A stretch of DNA of 64,000 nt. Source: Mucilaginibacter sp. SG564. GTDB lineage: Bacteria > Bacteroidota > Bacteroidia > Sphingobacteriales > Sphingobacteriaceae. The stretch is taken from positions 186,001 through 250,000 of the forward strand of contig NZ_JABGNA010000003.1 in NCBI RefSeq assembly GCF_013149275.1. The letters are read 5' to 3'. Shown here piece after piece: positions 33,950 to 45,000 of the stretch. Below the pieces are notes generated by a model. The model was not told the DNA's origin. It saw nothing but the letters and a program-made list of their open reading frames with translations, and searched no databases. The translations under genes and the position numbers were made by a program. Numbering within the stretch: the first letter of the stretch is position 1; the number at the start of each line of letters is the position of its first letter.

Positions 33950-36229
33950 CTATAAAAGAAACAGGTACACCGCCGGATCAAGCAATTTACCGCCGGCATC
34001 TTTCAACGAAAATAAGGTTTGTTTGCTGTTAGCCTCAGTGGCGGTGTAATATCCGCTAAACTCATAAAAACCTTTTTTAAGATGGAGCACAGCTTTCTGC
34101 GGTTCTACATACCTGTTCTTTTCACCCCTGATCACCGGTTCATTATCCAGGTATAGGGTTGGACTTACCTCAAAGCCCGATGTCAGTTCGTAATCGCCCT
34201 CCGCATCAATCTTAATCATACCGCTGAATTTAACACAGGTGATGTCCCCATCAGTTACCGGCATTATCATGGGTGTGCCCGTTGTTATCACCATCATGCT
34301 AACCGGTGGAACCGCCTCCAGTTTGGCGTAGTTGATCTCTTTGGCTTTGAAAATCTTATAGCCCAAACCTGGTTTCAACTCTGCTGTATAAACTTCCCGG
34401 GACTTAATTTTCACATGTTTAATAATCGCACTTTGAAATATGTGCTGGGCGTTCAGGTTCCAGGTGGTAAAAGTTTTGAGCTGGATACTATCCTTAAGCG
34501 GAACATCAATATTTACAGGAAACGCCACGGGCCTGGCTGTGCTATCAGGCATTTTACCGTTGAGCGAGTATCGCACCTGCGCACCTGACAAAGGGTACTG
34601 CAGTGTTTGTTTAAATCGCTCGGCATTGGTAAAAACATGATCGACGCCAACAATATCGGGCAGGCGCGCGTTGAGGTTCCATAGTTTAAAATAAGGATAC
34701 TGTTGTTTCATTTTGTACTCAAAACGGTCGATATTCTTATTCTCTTTGATGCTCCAGGCCAGTTCGGCGACGGCCAGCGCACGGGGGAACACCATGTATT
34801 CCAGGTGCGGGGCATTGGGTATCTTTTCAGTCCAGATGTTCCCTTGGGCTCCTAAAATATAAGCGGCTTCGGCGGGTGTCAGCTGGCTCGACTGCGGTTC
34901 ATAGTTGTACACCATTTGCCAGGTAACCGGCGGGTTCCAGCCTATGGGTTCCAGTTGTTCATTGGCCTGTGGCGCGTCGAAATACATATAGGGCAGTGGC
35001 GTCATGATCACATGGTGATGCATACGGGCCGCTTCAATACCACCCTCTTCGCCCCGCCAGCTCATTACTGTTGCCGATTCGGCCAGGCCGCCCTGCAATA
35101 TTTCGTCCCAGCCTACCAGCTTTTTGTTTTTGGAGATCAGGAATTTTTCAATGCGTTTAATAAAATAGCTTTGCACTTCCTTCTCATTCTTCAAACCTTC
35201 TTTCCGCATCAGGGCAACGGCTGTGGGGCTTTTGAGCCAATCGACCATCTCGGCTTCATCGCCACCAATGTGCACATACTGATTAGGGAATAGCGCGATC
35301 ACCTCGGTCAACACATCTTCCATAAACTTAAAGGTATACTCGCTGGGGTCGAGCATGCGCACACGGTGTTTGGCGCCTGTGGAATCTTTACAACCCAACT
35401 CGGGATAAGCAAATATGGCTGCCTCACTATGACCCGGCATTTCAATCTCGGGCAAAATGGTCACAAACCGGTCCTGCGCATATTTGAGCACATCGCGGAT
35501 CTCGGCTTTGGTATAAAAGCCATCGTTACCGCCATCAACCAGGTTATCCAGTTTCCGGAATTTCCCTTCTTTAGCATAGTAGGCTATTTTGGCGCCCATT
35601 TCGGTCAGTTTCGGGTATTTATCTATCTGGATGCGCCAACCTTCATCATCGGTTAAATGCCAGTGTAATACATTCAGCTTATAATGCGCCATAACATCGA
35701 TGTATTTCTTCACCTCATCCACCGTAAAAAAATGGCGGCATACATCCAGGCTTAAACCACGCCACTGAAAACGAGGTTCATCGCTAATAGCACAAACGGG
35801 TATCTGCAAAGGCTTGATGCTAACCTGTGGCAGCAATTGGATAAGTGATTGCACCCCATAAAATATCCCGGCTCCTTTACCCGATACGGTTATTTTACCT
35901 GCGGTAACACTCAGCGCATACGCCCCGTCTGCTCCTTTCAGGTTACTGCTGATCAATCTTATACCCGTTGATGGGGGGATCTGGGCGTAAACCTTCAGCG
36001 CTAACTGTAGTTTATAATATTGTGCCAGGTAGCCTTGCAGGTATTTACCTATCGCGGCGCTTTCTTTGTCAACTCCGATAACAGCTTTTCTGTTCAACAC
36101 AAAATCGCCTTTTTGCGTTGTTAAATGCAGCGGTTGCGGAATGACATGTATTTGAGCAGTTGTTGTTTTTGTATTTAAACCCAAACAGGTAATTACTAAA
36201 AGCAGATATATTTTGCTGAAACGAATCAT
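33950..36229 (-). CDS. GH20 beta-N-acetylhexosaminidase with C-terminal PA14-like domain
   Basis: This 759-residue exported enzyme has a signal peptide, a GH20b N-terminal domain (about residues 25-145), a catalytic barrel (about 150-500) with HWHLTDDEGWRIQIDKYP and the catalytic Asp-Glu pair in HIGGDEAEMVDW, then a linker and a PA14-like beta domain at the C-terminus (about 630-759). It removes terminal GlcNAc or GalNAc by substrate-assisted catalysis. It sits 14 bases after the acyltransferase-like gene and 11 before GH92, so the three are co-transcribed. Confidence 0.95.
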   Translation of the reverse strand: MIRFSKIYLLLVITCLGLNTKTTTAQIHVIPQPLHLTTQKGDFVLNRKAVIGVDKESAAIGKYLQGYLAQYYKLQLALKVYAQIPPSTGIRLISSNLKGADGAYALSVTAGKITVSGKGAGIFYGVQSLIQLLPQVSIKPLQIPVCAISDEPRFQWRGLSLDVCRHFFTVDEVKKYIDVMAHYKLNVLHWHLTDDEGWRIQIDKYPKLTEMGAKIAYYAKEGKFRKLDNLVDGGNDGFYTKAEIRDVLKYAQDRFVTILPEIEMPGHSEAAIFAYPELGCKDSTGAKHRVRMLDPSEYTFKFMEDVLTEVIALFPNQYVHIGGDEAEMVDWLKSPTAVALMRKEGLKNEKEVQSYFIKRIEKFLISKNKKLVGWDEILQGGLAESATVMSWRGEEGGIEAARMHHHVIMTPLPYMYFDAPQANEQLEPIGWNPPVTWQMVYNYEPQSSQLTPAEAAYILGAQGNIWTEKIPNAPHLEYMVFPRALAVAELAWSIKENKNIDRFEYKMKQQYPYFKLWNLNARLPDIVGVDHVFTNAERFKQTLQYPLSGAQVRYSLNGKMPDSTARPVAFPVNIDVPLKDSIQLKTFTTWNLNAQHIFQSAIIKHVKIKSREVYTAELKPGLGYKIFKAKEINYAKLEAVPPVSMMVITTGTPMIMPVTDGDITCVKFSGMIKIDAEGDYELTSGFEVSPTLYLDNEPVIRGEKNRYVEPQKAVLHLKKGFYEFSGYYTATEANSKQTLFSLKDAGGKLLDPAVYLFLL

Positions 36230-36243
36230 AAAAGAATGTAGGT

Positions 36244-37395
36244 TTAAATTTTAACCGTGATATTTTTCCTGTATAGGATCCAAACTGGTATAAAGATGAT
36301 GATCACGGTAAAGATAGCCGAAATAAGCGAGGCATTCTCTGGCGAAAAATTGGGCGTAAGCAGGTGAAAATACATGTACGACCAGATATTGGTCTTATGG
36401 CCGTTATCCTTAACCGGGATAATAGATATAATAGCAGGGATAACATCGGCCAGCACATAAGCCGCTATAGCATTGCGCCCAAAAGCCAGGAATGGCGGCA
36501 GCAGTTTTTTATAACCCTTTACATCGATGAACCAATAAGACACGGAGAGAATAATGATGGCCAGCCCTGCGGTAAATAATACAAAGGAGCTTGTCCACAA
36601 AGATTTATTGATGGGGAAAAACGTGTTCCAGATCAATCCGGCTACGGCCAGTAAAGCTCCCACATTCGTCAACCGGAGTATTTGACTGCCGGTTTTTAGT
36701 TTATCGCTTTTGAGCCAGATACCAGTAAGCACACCGATTAAACAGGTGCCGATAGCTGGGATCGTACCCAATAAACCCTCCGGATCCCAGGTTTTGGATG
36801 CACCCCAGAGATGATTCGGGGTAAATACCAGTCTATCGACCCAGGCACCCAGGTTGGTTTCGGGGTTAAGGCTGGCAGGCCCGAAACCAGGCACAGGCAC
36901 CAGTGTCATGAGCAGGTAATAGCCAACTAAACAAATGGCGGCAATAATTATCTGCGTACGGGTATTGGTTTTAATGTACAACACCGCGGTAATGCCAAAA
37001 ACGATACCAATACGCTGCAGCACGCCGGGAAAACGCAAATGGCTGAACTGAAAATCGCCAATGAGCGGTAGGCAGATCCCCAGCAATACAATAATGACGG
37101 TACGGCGCAAGATGGACAGCATCAGCTTAGGATGTGCCGTAGTGTCGGTTTTTTTGGCCTGCATGGCATAAACAATGGATACGCCCACCATAAATAAAAA
37201 GAAGGGAAAAACCAAGTCGGTTGGGGTGCAGCCATTCCATTTGGAATGCTCCAGTGGCCAGTAAATATGGCTCCAGTCGCCGGGATCGTTTACCAGTATC
37301 ATAGCCGCTACGGTAAATCCCCTGAAAAAATCGAGCGAAAGTAAGCGCGGGCGACTGATACTGGTGGCCTTATCGCCAACGATGGTGTTTGCCAT
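36244..37395 (-). CDS. HGSNAT/NagX-like membrane acyltransferase (DUF5009/DUF1624)
   Basis: This 383-residue polytopic protein has about ten helices and an N-terminal LLSLDFFRGFTVAAMILVND motif, followed by NGCTPTDLVFPFFLFMVGVS, as in the bacterial relatives of heparan-alpha-glucosaminide N-acetyltransferase. Such proteins are often found in Bacteroidetes glycan loci and are thought to acetylate or handle amino sugars at the inner membrane. Its place directly upstream of GH20 fits a role with released HexNAc. The reaction is inferred, not shown. Confidence 0.85.
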   Translation of the reverse strand: MANTIVGDKATSISRPRLLSLDFFRGFTVAAMILVNDPGDWSHIYWPLEHSKWNGCTPTDLVFPFFLFMVGVSIVYAMQAKKTDTTAHPKLMLSILRRTVIIVLLGICLPLIGDFQFSHLRFPGVLQRIGIVFGITAVLYIKTNTRTQIIIAAICLVGYYLLMTLVPVPGFGPASLNPETNLGAWVDRLVFTPNHLWGASKTWDPEGLLGTIPAIGTCLIGVLTGIWLKSDKLKTGSQILRLTNVGALLAVAGLIWNTFFPINKSLWTSSFVLFTAGLAIIILSVSYWFIDVKGYKKLLPPFLAFGRNAIAAYVLADVIPAIISIIPVKDNGHKTNIWSYMYFHLLTPNFSPENASLISAIFTVIIIFIPVWILYRKNITVKI

Positions 37396-37422
37396 ATTTT
37401 TATTCTCTGTTGATCAACAACC

Positions 37423-40212
37423 TTAATTCACGTGCTTGCCAAAAGTTTTCAGCGTATATACAAAATGGTAGGTACCCGAGCCAATATTTAAATGCTCATC
37501 GTTACCTATTTTTTGGATTCCGGTAATTTCCTTTATGGTATTGATATCGAGGCCGCCTTCGGTGATCTGATCGGTTACGGATGGCAGCACGATCTCGGCA
37601 GTGGTATTGGGCGGCACAATTACGTCTAAGGTAAATATACCATTATCAATGCTCCATGCCGATTTTACTTTGCCATATAAAGTTTCCAGCTCGGCCTGGG
37701 CACTGGTCAGTTTGCCGCCCGGATGCGGCGAAATAATGATCTTATGAAAACCCGGTGAATTTTCGTCGGTATTGATACCTGCTATCACCCGGTACATCCA
37801 ATCGCCAATGGCGCCATAAGCATAGTGGTTAAACGAGTTCATTTCCGGGTCTTCAAAACTGCCATCGGGCTTGATGCCGTCCCAGCGCTCCCAAATGGTG
37901 GTAGCGCCGTGTTTTACCGGGTACAGCCATGATGGGTACGACTCCTTCATCAGCAGGTCATAAGCGATATCGGTATGGCCAAAACGACTCAGTACATGGC
38001 AAATATAGGGTGTACCCAAAAAGCCAGTGGTGATATGTTCGTCATAATCCTGTATGTTGTTAACCAACCTTTTTGCCGCCGATTCCCTTAAATTCTCGGG
38101 CAGCAGATCAAAGCTCAGGGCCAGTACATAAGAAGTTTGCGTACCGGATATCATCCGGCCATTGGGTGTAACATACTCGCTTTGGAACGCTTTTTTGATA
38201 TTGTACAGCAGTTGGGTGTATTTCTGCACGTCATCACCCCTTTGCAAAATTCTGGCCGCGTTGATCAATAACTGGGTCGAATAGGCGTAAAATGCCTGTG
38301 CTATCAGGTTTTTATCGGTAAGCGCGGCGCCATCAGCATAATTGGTTCCGGCGTAAAAGAGCCAGTCGCCAAAGTGGTTACCGGTATCCCAAAGATAATT
38401 GCGGCTATGCATCTGTATATAGCCTACCCAGGCTTTCATACTTTCATATTGTTGTTGCAGCACCTGCTTATCGCCATAGGCCAGGTAAATAGTCCAGGGT
38501 GCAATGGTGGCTACATCGCTCCAACCCGAAGCTGCCGACGAGACGCTATCCAACACATTGGGTATCACATAAGGCACAGCCCCATCTTTATGCTGATCGG
38601 CCGAAAGATCTTTTAGCCATTTGGTAAAAAAGCCGGCCACATCCATGTTGAAGGTGGCGGTACGAGCAAAGGCCTGTGCATCGCCGGTCCAGCCCATGCG
38701 TTCATCACGCTGCGGGCAGTCCGTTGGTACATCCACAAAGTTGCCTTTTTGCCCCCACTGTATGTTATGCTGCAGCTGATTAACTAATGGATTTGAAGTG
38801 GAGAACTTACCCGTTTGCGCCATATCGGAGTATACGGCATAGGCGGCCACGTTGGTAGAGTCAAGCGGACCATTATAGCCCACCACTTTCAGATACCGGA
38901 ACCCCTGGAAAGTAAAATGCGGCTCGTAGCTTTCGGCGCTATCACTTTTAAATACGTAGGTGATCTCCTGTTTAGCGGTTCGCAGGTTTTTGGTGTAAAA
39001 ATTTCCTTTCTGATCAAGCACCTCGGCATGAAAAAGGTGGATGGTATCGCCGGTTTTGGCTTTCAGCTTAAATTGCACCCAGCCTACCAGGTTTTGTCCA
39101 AAGTCGATCACTTTTTCGCCGGCAGGTGTGGTTAACACTTTGAGCGGCAAAAACTTCTCATGTTTTTTTACCGTTGGGCCGATGGTGGTGATGAGGTTAC
39201 TTTTGATGCTTTCATCCGTTTTTACGGTATCCCAGGTGGCATCCTTATACAAAGGATCCGTCCATCCGTTCTTTTCCTTGCGGGCATCATACACTTCACC
39301 ATCAAAAAATGAGGATGAGCGGATAGGGCCATAAGCCACCTTCCAGCTTTTGTCTGAGGTGATGGTTTCGCGTTTGCCGTTGGTATAAACTATCTCGAGC
39401 TGATAGAGCAGGGCCAGTTTTTTGCCGTAAACATTCTTTCTGCGATTGTAAGTATAGCCCCGGTACCAACCATCGCCAATGGTTACACCTGTGGCATTAT
39501 CCCCCCTCCGGAGCAGCGAGGTAACATCATATACCTGGTATTGCAGGCGTTTGTTATAGCTTGTCCAACCGGGAGCAAAATAATCATTGCCCACCCGCTT
39601 ACCGTTTATCTGCGCTTCAAATACGCCATGCGCGGTGATATATAAATGTGCAGCACGTATTTTATGATCAAGCTTAAATGCTTTTCGGAACATAGGGCTC
39701 GGGCCGCCGGTAGTATCAGACAGATAATTATCCTGGATCCATTTGGCCGACCAATCCTCCTGCTTCAGTAAACCCATTTTCCAGTAGTTCACCATGCTCC
39801 AGGGTGTTACCTGGTTTTTATTGTTCCATACCCGCACCTGCCAGTAGCACTTTTCGCGCGAGGTAAGCATCGGACCGCCATAATACACATGCGCCGACTC
39901 ATCCGAAGGCACCTTGCCCGAGGTCCAGATGAGGTCTTTACCCTTGGTTAATGATACCGCATTGGTACCCACCCTTATCTCGTAATAAGTTTGTTGTATG
40001 TTACGGTCTTGTGTGATCAGTTTCCAGCTCATGCGTGGGTTGGCCGCGTCAACAGCTATGGGGTTAACCTTATACTCACATATTAAATTATCAACCCTGA
40101 AAGTCACAGGCGCATTTTGAACCTGTGCAAAGCCCTGGCGACAAATAAAAAATAATATAACGGTACTCAGGTATACTTTTTTGAGCAGGCCTGTTTGGGC
40201 TATGTAATTCAT
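37423..40212 (-). CDS. GH78 alpha-L-rhamnosidase
   Basis: This 929-residue secreted enzyme has a signal region (residues 12-29) and N-terminal beta domains (VNPIAVDAANPRMSWKL; WTSYNKRLQYQVYDVTSLL). The (alpha/alpha)6 catalytic domain carries the family motif VDVPTDCPQRDERMGWTGDA, and a C-terminal beta domain follows. GH78 enzymes release terminal alpha-L-rhamnose. It lies 28 bases before the acyltransferase-like gene. A long 7-mer inverted array separates it from the SusD stop codon. Confidence 0.95.
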   Translation of the reverse strand: MNYIAQTGLLKKVYLSTVILFFICRQGFAQVQNAPVTFRVDNLICEYKVNPIAVDAANPRMSWKLITQDRNIQQTYYEIRVGTNAVSLTKGKDLIWTSGKVPSDESAHVYYGGPMLTSREKCYWQVRVWNNKNQVTPWSMVNYWKMGLLKQEDWSAKWIQDNYLSDTTGGPSPMFRKAFKLDHKIRAAHLYITAHGVFEAQINGKRVGNDYFAPGWTSYNKRLQYQVYDVTSLLRRGDNATGVTIGDGWYRGYTYNRRKNVYGKKLALLYQLEIVYTNGKRETITSDKSWKVAYGPIRSSSFFDGEVYDARKEKNGWTDPLYKDATWDTVKTDESIKSNLITTIGPTVKKHEKFLPLKVLTTPAGEKVIDFGQNLVGWVQFKLKAKTGDTIHLFHAEVLDQKGNFYTKNLRTAKQEITYVFKSDSAESYEPHFTFQGFRYLKVVGYNGPLDSTNVAAYAVYSDMAQTGKFSTSNPLVNQLQHNIQWGQKGNFVDVPTDCPQRDERMGWTGDAQAFARTATFNMDVAGFFTKWLKDLSADQHKDGAVPYVIPNVLDSVSSAASGWSDVATIAPWTIYLAYGDKQVLQQQYESMKAWVGYIQMHSRNYLWDTGNHFGDWLFYAGTNYADGAALTDKNLIAQAFYAYSTQLLINAARILQRGDDVQKYTQLLYNIKKAFQSEYVTPNGRMISGTQTSYVLALSFDLLPENLRESAAKRLVNNIQDYDEHITTGFLGTPYICHVLSRFGHTDIAYDLLMKESYPSWLYPVKHGATTIWERWDGIKPDGSFEDPEMNSFNHYAYGAIGDWMYRVIAGINTDENSPGFHKIIISPHPGGKLTSAQAELETLYGKVKSAWSIDNGIFTLDVIVPPNTTAEIVLPSVTDQITEGGLDINTIKEITGIQKIGNDEHLNIGSGTYHFVYTLKTFGKHVN

Positions 40213-40296
40213 GCTACTAAATATAGCTTAAGAACGGTTTTTGTTTGTATATATCTCATATTTTTTAACCGTAAAAGTAAATATGATGTTACAGAG

Positions 40297-40479
40297 AGAT
40301 TCAAGATAATAAGAGTCAGGAATCAAGACTTCGAAATCAGGAGTCAAGGATCAAGATACAAGAATCGGGACAAAAGCCCAAACCATCTTGTTATTTATTT
40401 TCCTGCCTGACTCTTGATTCTTATATCTTCACTACAATTTTCCATCTCTTGATTCCTGACTCTTATTATCTTGACTCTC
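40297..40479. repeat. long paired 7-mer arrays between susD-like and GH78 genes
   Basis: The left arm (40297-40370) is built from words such as GATTCAA, GTCAGGA, ATCAAGA, GTCAAGG, ATCAAGA. The right arm (40405-40479) has TGACTCT, TGATTCT, TGATTCC, TGACTCT. Together they can form a stem of about 70 bases inside the operon, immediately before the SusD stop codon at 40484 on the plus-strand map. Confidence 0.75.
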
Positions 40480-40483
40480 TTTC

Positions 40484-41980
40484 TCAATGTCCCAGCTGCC
40501 CCTGGGTTAACGGATATTGGAAAAGCAGGCGAATATTGGTATATGCTGCCGAATTAATATTCCAATACGGCTTTTTAATTTCCTTTTCCCGGGCACCATG
40601 GGCCGTCATCACCGCTACAGCCTTGCCGGTACGCAGGAGGTCAAACCAGCGGTGGTTTTCGAAACACAGCTCAATTTGCCTTTCATGCGCTACCGCCGTG
40701 CGAAAATCTTCCTGGCTGGCCACGTTTAATGTGGCATCGGCATTACCCGCGGTTTTATCTGGTAGGCCTGCCCGTTCCCTCACCAGGTTTAAATATCTGA
40801 AAGCATCACCTCCACCTGAAAAACCCTGTTCATTGAGGCATTCGGCCAGCATGAGGTAAACATCGGCATAGCGATAAACCGGGAAATTATTGCCGGTTAT
40901 GCCTTTAACAGCGCCTACACTCTGGTATTTTTTAATATAAGGCATGGTGATACCATATTGATCAGATGTAAATGTTTCATCAACAGAGGCTGCCCGTCTT
41001 TTATCATCAGGCTCATAAGCATCCAACAGATCCTGTGTAGGGATATTCCAGCCGTTTTGCGCGCCATTATCCAGGGTGTGTCCGGTTACAGAATCATCAT
41101 ATACATCCCAGGGGGCAAACGTATCGATAAAATCACTCCCCAGCCCGTTTGGCCCTTCGATATATTGGATCTCAAATATCGATTCGGGGCCATTCTCTTT
41201 ATTGATATCAAAATTATCGGCATAGTTGGCATTCAGGCTATACACATTGGAGCTAATAATACTGCGCAGTAAAGGTACTGCCAGATCAAATTTTTTCTGG
41301 GTCATGTATACCTCAGCCAGCAAGGTTTGGGCAGTGCCTTTGGTTACCCTGCCTTTATTACCCAAGCCCGCATAACTAAGTGGTAATTTAGCTATAGCGT
41401 CATTGGCATCGGCAATTATCTGGGTGTATATATCGGCGGCATGGGCTTTGGTTGCTACTTTATAAGCATCGCTTACCGATTGCTGTTCAGTTAATACCAG
41501 GGGCACATCGCCAAACATGCGCACCAGGTTAAAATAATTAAATGCACGTAAAAAACTAGCTTGCCCGCTTATAGTATCTGCCACGGCTGGAGGCAGCTTG
41601 GCAGCAGGCAAACGAGCCAGAATTACGTTACACCTACCTATTCCTGTAAAACTTGAGCTAAAAAAAGCACCAACCATATCATTATTATCCAACTCCCTGA
41701 ATTCATCAATTTCTTCTTTATTAACACCTGACCTATCGTCGGGATCAAATTCATACGATGTATTATCAGATCGCATTTCGCCCATGGCCCAAAAAGAACC
41801 TGTGTACAAGCCTTGCAAAGGTGCATAAGCCCCGTTAACAGCCTGCGTAAACTGGGCCGGTGTTTTATAAAAATTAGTATTGTTTTCGTAATCGGTGGGT
41901 TGAAGGGAAAGGTAATCCTTTTTACAGCCGGCTACACCCGCAGCGGTAAGGATCAAAAAAAGATATATGTATTTTTTCAT
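40484..41980 (-). CDS. SusD/RagB-family surface glycan-binding lipoprotein
   Basis: This 498-residue lipoprotein has lipobox AGVAGC (Cys19) and the SusD-type start KKDYLSLQPTDYENNTNFYKT. TPR-like helices follow, with the QASFLRAFNYFNLVRMFGDVPLV segment and the C-terminal RADVYLMLAE-like and NLVRERAGL elements. It caps the SusC barrel and captures glycans at the cell surface. The order SusC then SusD, with 90 bases between them, is the standard tandem. Confidence 0.95.
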   Translation of the reverse strand: MKKYIYLFLILTAAGVAGCKKDYLSLQPTDYENNTNFYKTPAQFTQAVNGAYAPLQGLYTGSFWAMGEMRSDNTSYEFDPDDRSGVNKEEIDEFRELDNNDMVGAFFSSSFTGIGRCNVILARLPAAKLPPAVADTISGQASFLRAFNYFNLVRMFGDVPLVLTEQQSVSDAYKVATKAHAADIYTQIIADANDAIAKLPLSYAGLGNKGRVTKGTAQTLLAEVYMTQKKFDLAVPLLRSIISSNVYSLNANYADNFDINKENGPESIFEIQYIEGPNGLGSDFIDTFAPWDVYDDSVTGHTLDNGAQNGWNIPTQDLLDAYEPDDKRRAASVDETFTSDQYGITMPYIKKYQSVGAVKGITGNNFPVYRYADVYLMLAECLNEQGFSGGGDAFRYLNLVRERAGLPDKTAGNADATLNVASQEDFRTAVAHERQIELCFENHRWFDLLRTGKAVAVMTAHGAREKEIKKPYWNINSAAYTNIRLLFQYPLTQGQLGH

Positions 41981-41987
41981 GTCTTCG

Positions 41988-42027
41988 GTTATTTGTTTAT
42001 CCGTTTATCGGTTCATTAGTTCATTGG
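41988..42027. repeat. 8-mer array between susC-like and susD-like genes
   Basis: Five octamers, GTTATTTG, TTTATCCG, TTTATCGG, TTCATTAG and TTCATTGG, run in strict 8-base period. Further 7-mer-like words (ATCCTTA, AATCCTTA) continue to about 42070. Confidence 0.6.
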
Positions 42028-42070
42028 CTTACAGATCCTTACTCTTTGCTCCAAGAATCCTTATTCCTCA

Positions 42071-45000
42071 CTAAAAGGTTACATTACAACCTATGGTATA
42101 TACAGCAGAGATTGGGTAACCTGTAAAATTCACATTTGGCGAAAGTGACCTGTTACCATCCTGCCCTTCAATGCCTACTTCGGGGCTACCGCCTCTGTAA
42201 CCGGTTATCAGGATAGCATTCTGCGCGCTGAAATAAACCCTGAAATTTTTGCTGAACTTAGTCTTGAAATTGTACCCCAGATCGATATTCTTAACCATGA
42301 GGTAAGAGTTGCTCTCGACCCAATAGGAAGGGTATTTATCACGGGCCAGATCTGTATTAACAACCGTGGTTGGCAAAAGCCCTGCACCCGGCTGCTGTTC
42401 GGATCGCCAGCGTTGCATAACAGATTGCTCTACATTAAATACGCCATCCAGGTTGGTGGTGAACTGCTTGTATACATCAAATATGTGCCCGCCCACTGAA
42501 CCGGCCGAAATAATGTTCATATCAAAATTTCTGTATGACAGGTGATTGTTAAAACCGAAAGTAAATTTTGGCCAGGGATTACCGATAGTGGTTTGATCCT
42601 TACCGTCAATCACTCCGTCGCCATTTACATCCTTGTAGCGGATGGTGCCTACTGCTTGTCCGTCAAAATGCGGATATTTATCCAGCTCTGCCTGGTTTTG
42701 GAAAATGCCTTCAAAAATGTATCCGTAAAATTGTCCGAGCGGCAAGCCAACCTTAGTTATATTAGTTGGATTATCATTGGGCGGAGCATCATATATCTGC
42801 TGGGTTGGGCCCAGGCTCAATACCTTGTTACGGTTAAAGGATATATTCATATCGGTGCTCCAGTTAAATCCGCTGCCGATGATATTTTTAGTGGTTAAAG
42901 TAAACTCCCAGCCCCGGTTGCGCACGTTACCCACATTGGTTAGGGCATTATCATAACCGGAAGCTATAGGCAGCGGAATATATTGCAGCATGCGTTGTGT
43001 GTAACGGTTATAATATTCGGCTATTAAATAAATACGGCCTTTGATAAGGGAGATATCCATGCCAATATCCAGCTGGCGCGTGGTTTCCCATCCAAGCTGT
43101 TGATTTCCAAGAGATGTTATAGATTTTCCTGGAGCCAGCGACCCTCCAAACGTATAATTAGTGGATTCAATCGGAGGGAAAAAATCATAGTTACCTACAT
43201 TGTTATTACCGGCAAGGCCATAACTGGCCGTAAATTTCAATTGATCAATAAACCCTGTTTTGGGAAAAAATGATTCATCAGAGACACGCCAGCCTCCGGA
43301 TACGGATGGAAACGTACCCCATTGATGTCCTTGGGCAAACCGGCTCGAACCGTCGCGCCGGATAGACGCACTTAACAAGTACTTATCCTTATAGGCATAG
43401 TTTACACGGGCTATCAATGATAACAGGCGCCACGATTGATCGGTATTATTATCCGGCGGGGCGGTAATGGTAGTAGCAGCTCTGATCGACCGAACTACAT
43501 CATCCGGAAAATCGGTACCAAAAACAAAGCGGTTGTGATCTGTTTCCTGTTGGATAGAGTAATCGCCAAATGCGGTTAATGTATGATTGCCCCATGTTTT
43601 TTTATAATTAATGGAGTTTTCATTTAGCCAGTTAAAAGAGTTTACCGAGGTAGAGGATGCAATAGCTTTTGCCTGAGTTCCATCGACATTATGGTTATTG
43701 AAGGCTCCCAGGAACGATGGCCGGAAATAATCCTGTGATTTGGTTTGATAATCAACACCAAAAGTCGACCTCAGGGTTAAACCCGGGATGATCCGCCACT
43801 CTGCATAGGTATTGGCAAGCCCTCTGAATTCGTTACGTTTATTGGTAGTATTCACCAGCTCACTTACCGGGTTGGCGTTCTGGAAGGTACCCGGCGAACC
43901 TACCACATTGGTATAGGAGCCATCGGGTTGTTTTACCGGAATAAGCGGACTTTCCAGGTAAGCCTGACTCAAAACGGCTGAAAGGAAGTGCCCATCTGTT
44001 TCCTGCAGATCCCTAAGGCTATAGGTAGGCGCGATGCTTAAGCCAACGGTTACGTTTTTGGCCAAATCGGCATCTATAACTCCCTTTAAGGAGTATCTTT
44101 TAAATCCGGTATTCAATACTGTACCCCGCTGATCAAAATAGCCTAATGAAAACAGCGACCGTGCTTTTTCGGTACCATTAGCTATGGTAACATCATAATT
44201 TTGCATGGGCGCTACACGGGTAACCGCATCAAACCAATCGGTACCTTTGCCCAGCGATGCCGGATTTTTATATTCATCCGGTATCGGATTATTAGTACCA
44301 TTGGCCTTGTTGGCATCTTCTATCGCTTCTGTACGCCATTGCGCGAATTGAGAAGCCGTCATCATTTTAAGCTTGCTTTTAGGCAATATGGTCTGGATGC
44401 CGGTAGATGTATTTACCGTAACTGTTGATTCGCCCTTCTTAGCCCTCTTAGTGGTGATCAGGATAACGCCATTCGCACCGCGCGAACCGTATATGGCTGT
44501 TGAAGCCGCGTCTTTTAGTACGCTGATGTTCTCGATATCATCGGGGTTAATGGTACTCAGCGGATTGGAATACTGATCAAAGCCCGGCGAGATCGGGAAG
44601 CCATCTACCACATACAGCGGATCATCACCCGCACCTACCGAACCCGCGCCCCGGATATTAACGGATACGCCACCACCCGGAGTACCGGTTACCTGGTTCA
44701 CAGTTACACCGGCCAGCTGCCCGGCCAGTTTCAGATCGGCACTGGCAGCTTTGATCTCTTTGATATTACTCATTTTAACCGTCCCTACCGCTCCTGTTAC
44801 ATCTTTTCGTTCCTGGTTACCGTAGCCTACTACCACTACTTCATGCAGCTGGGTTTTATCTTCTTCCAGCACTATATCAATAGCGGTACGTTTATTTACA
44901 GGCTCTTCTTTAGTTCTGAAACCTACAAAGCTGAACACCAGCACGGCGTTATCATTAGCCTGTAAGCTAAATTTACCGTCGACACTGGTAGTGGCGCCAA

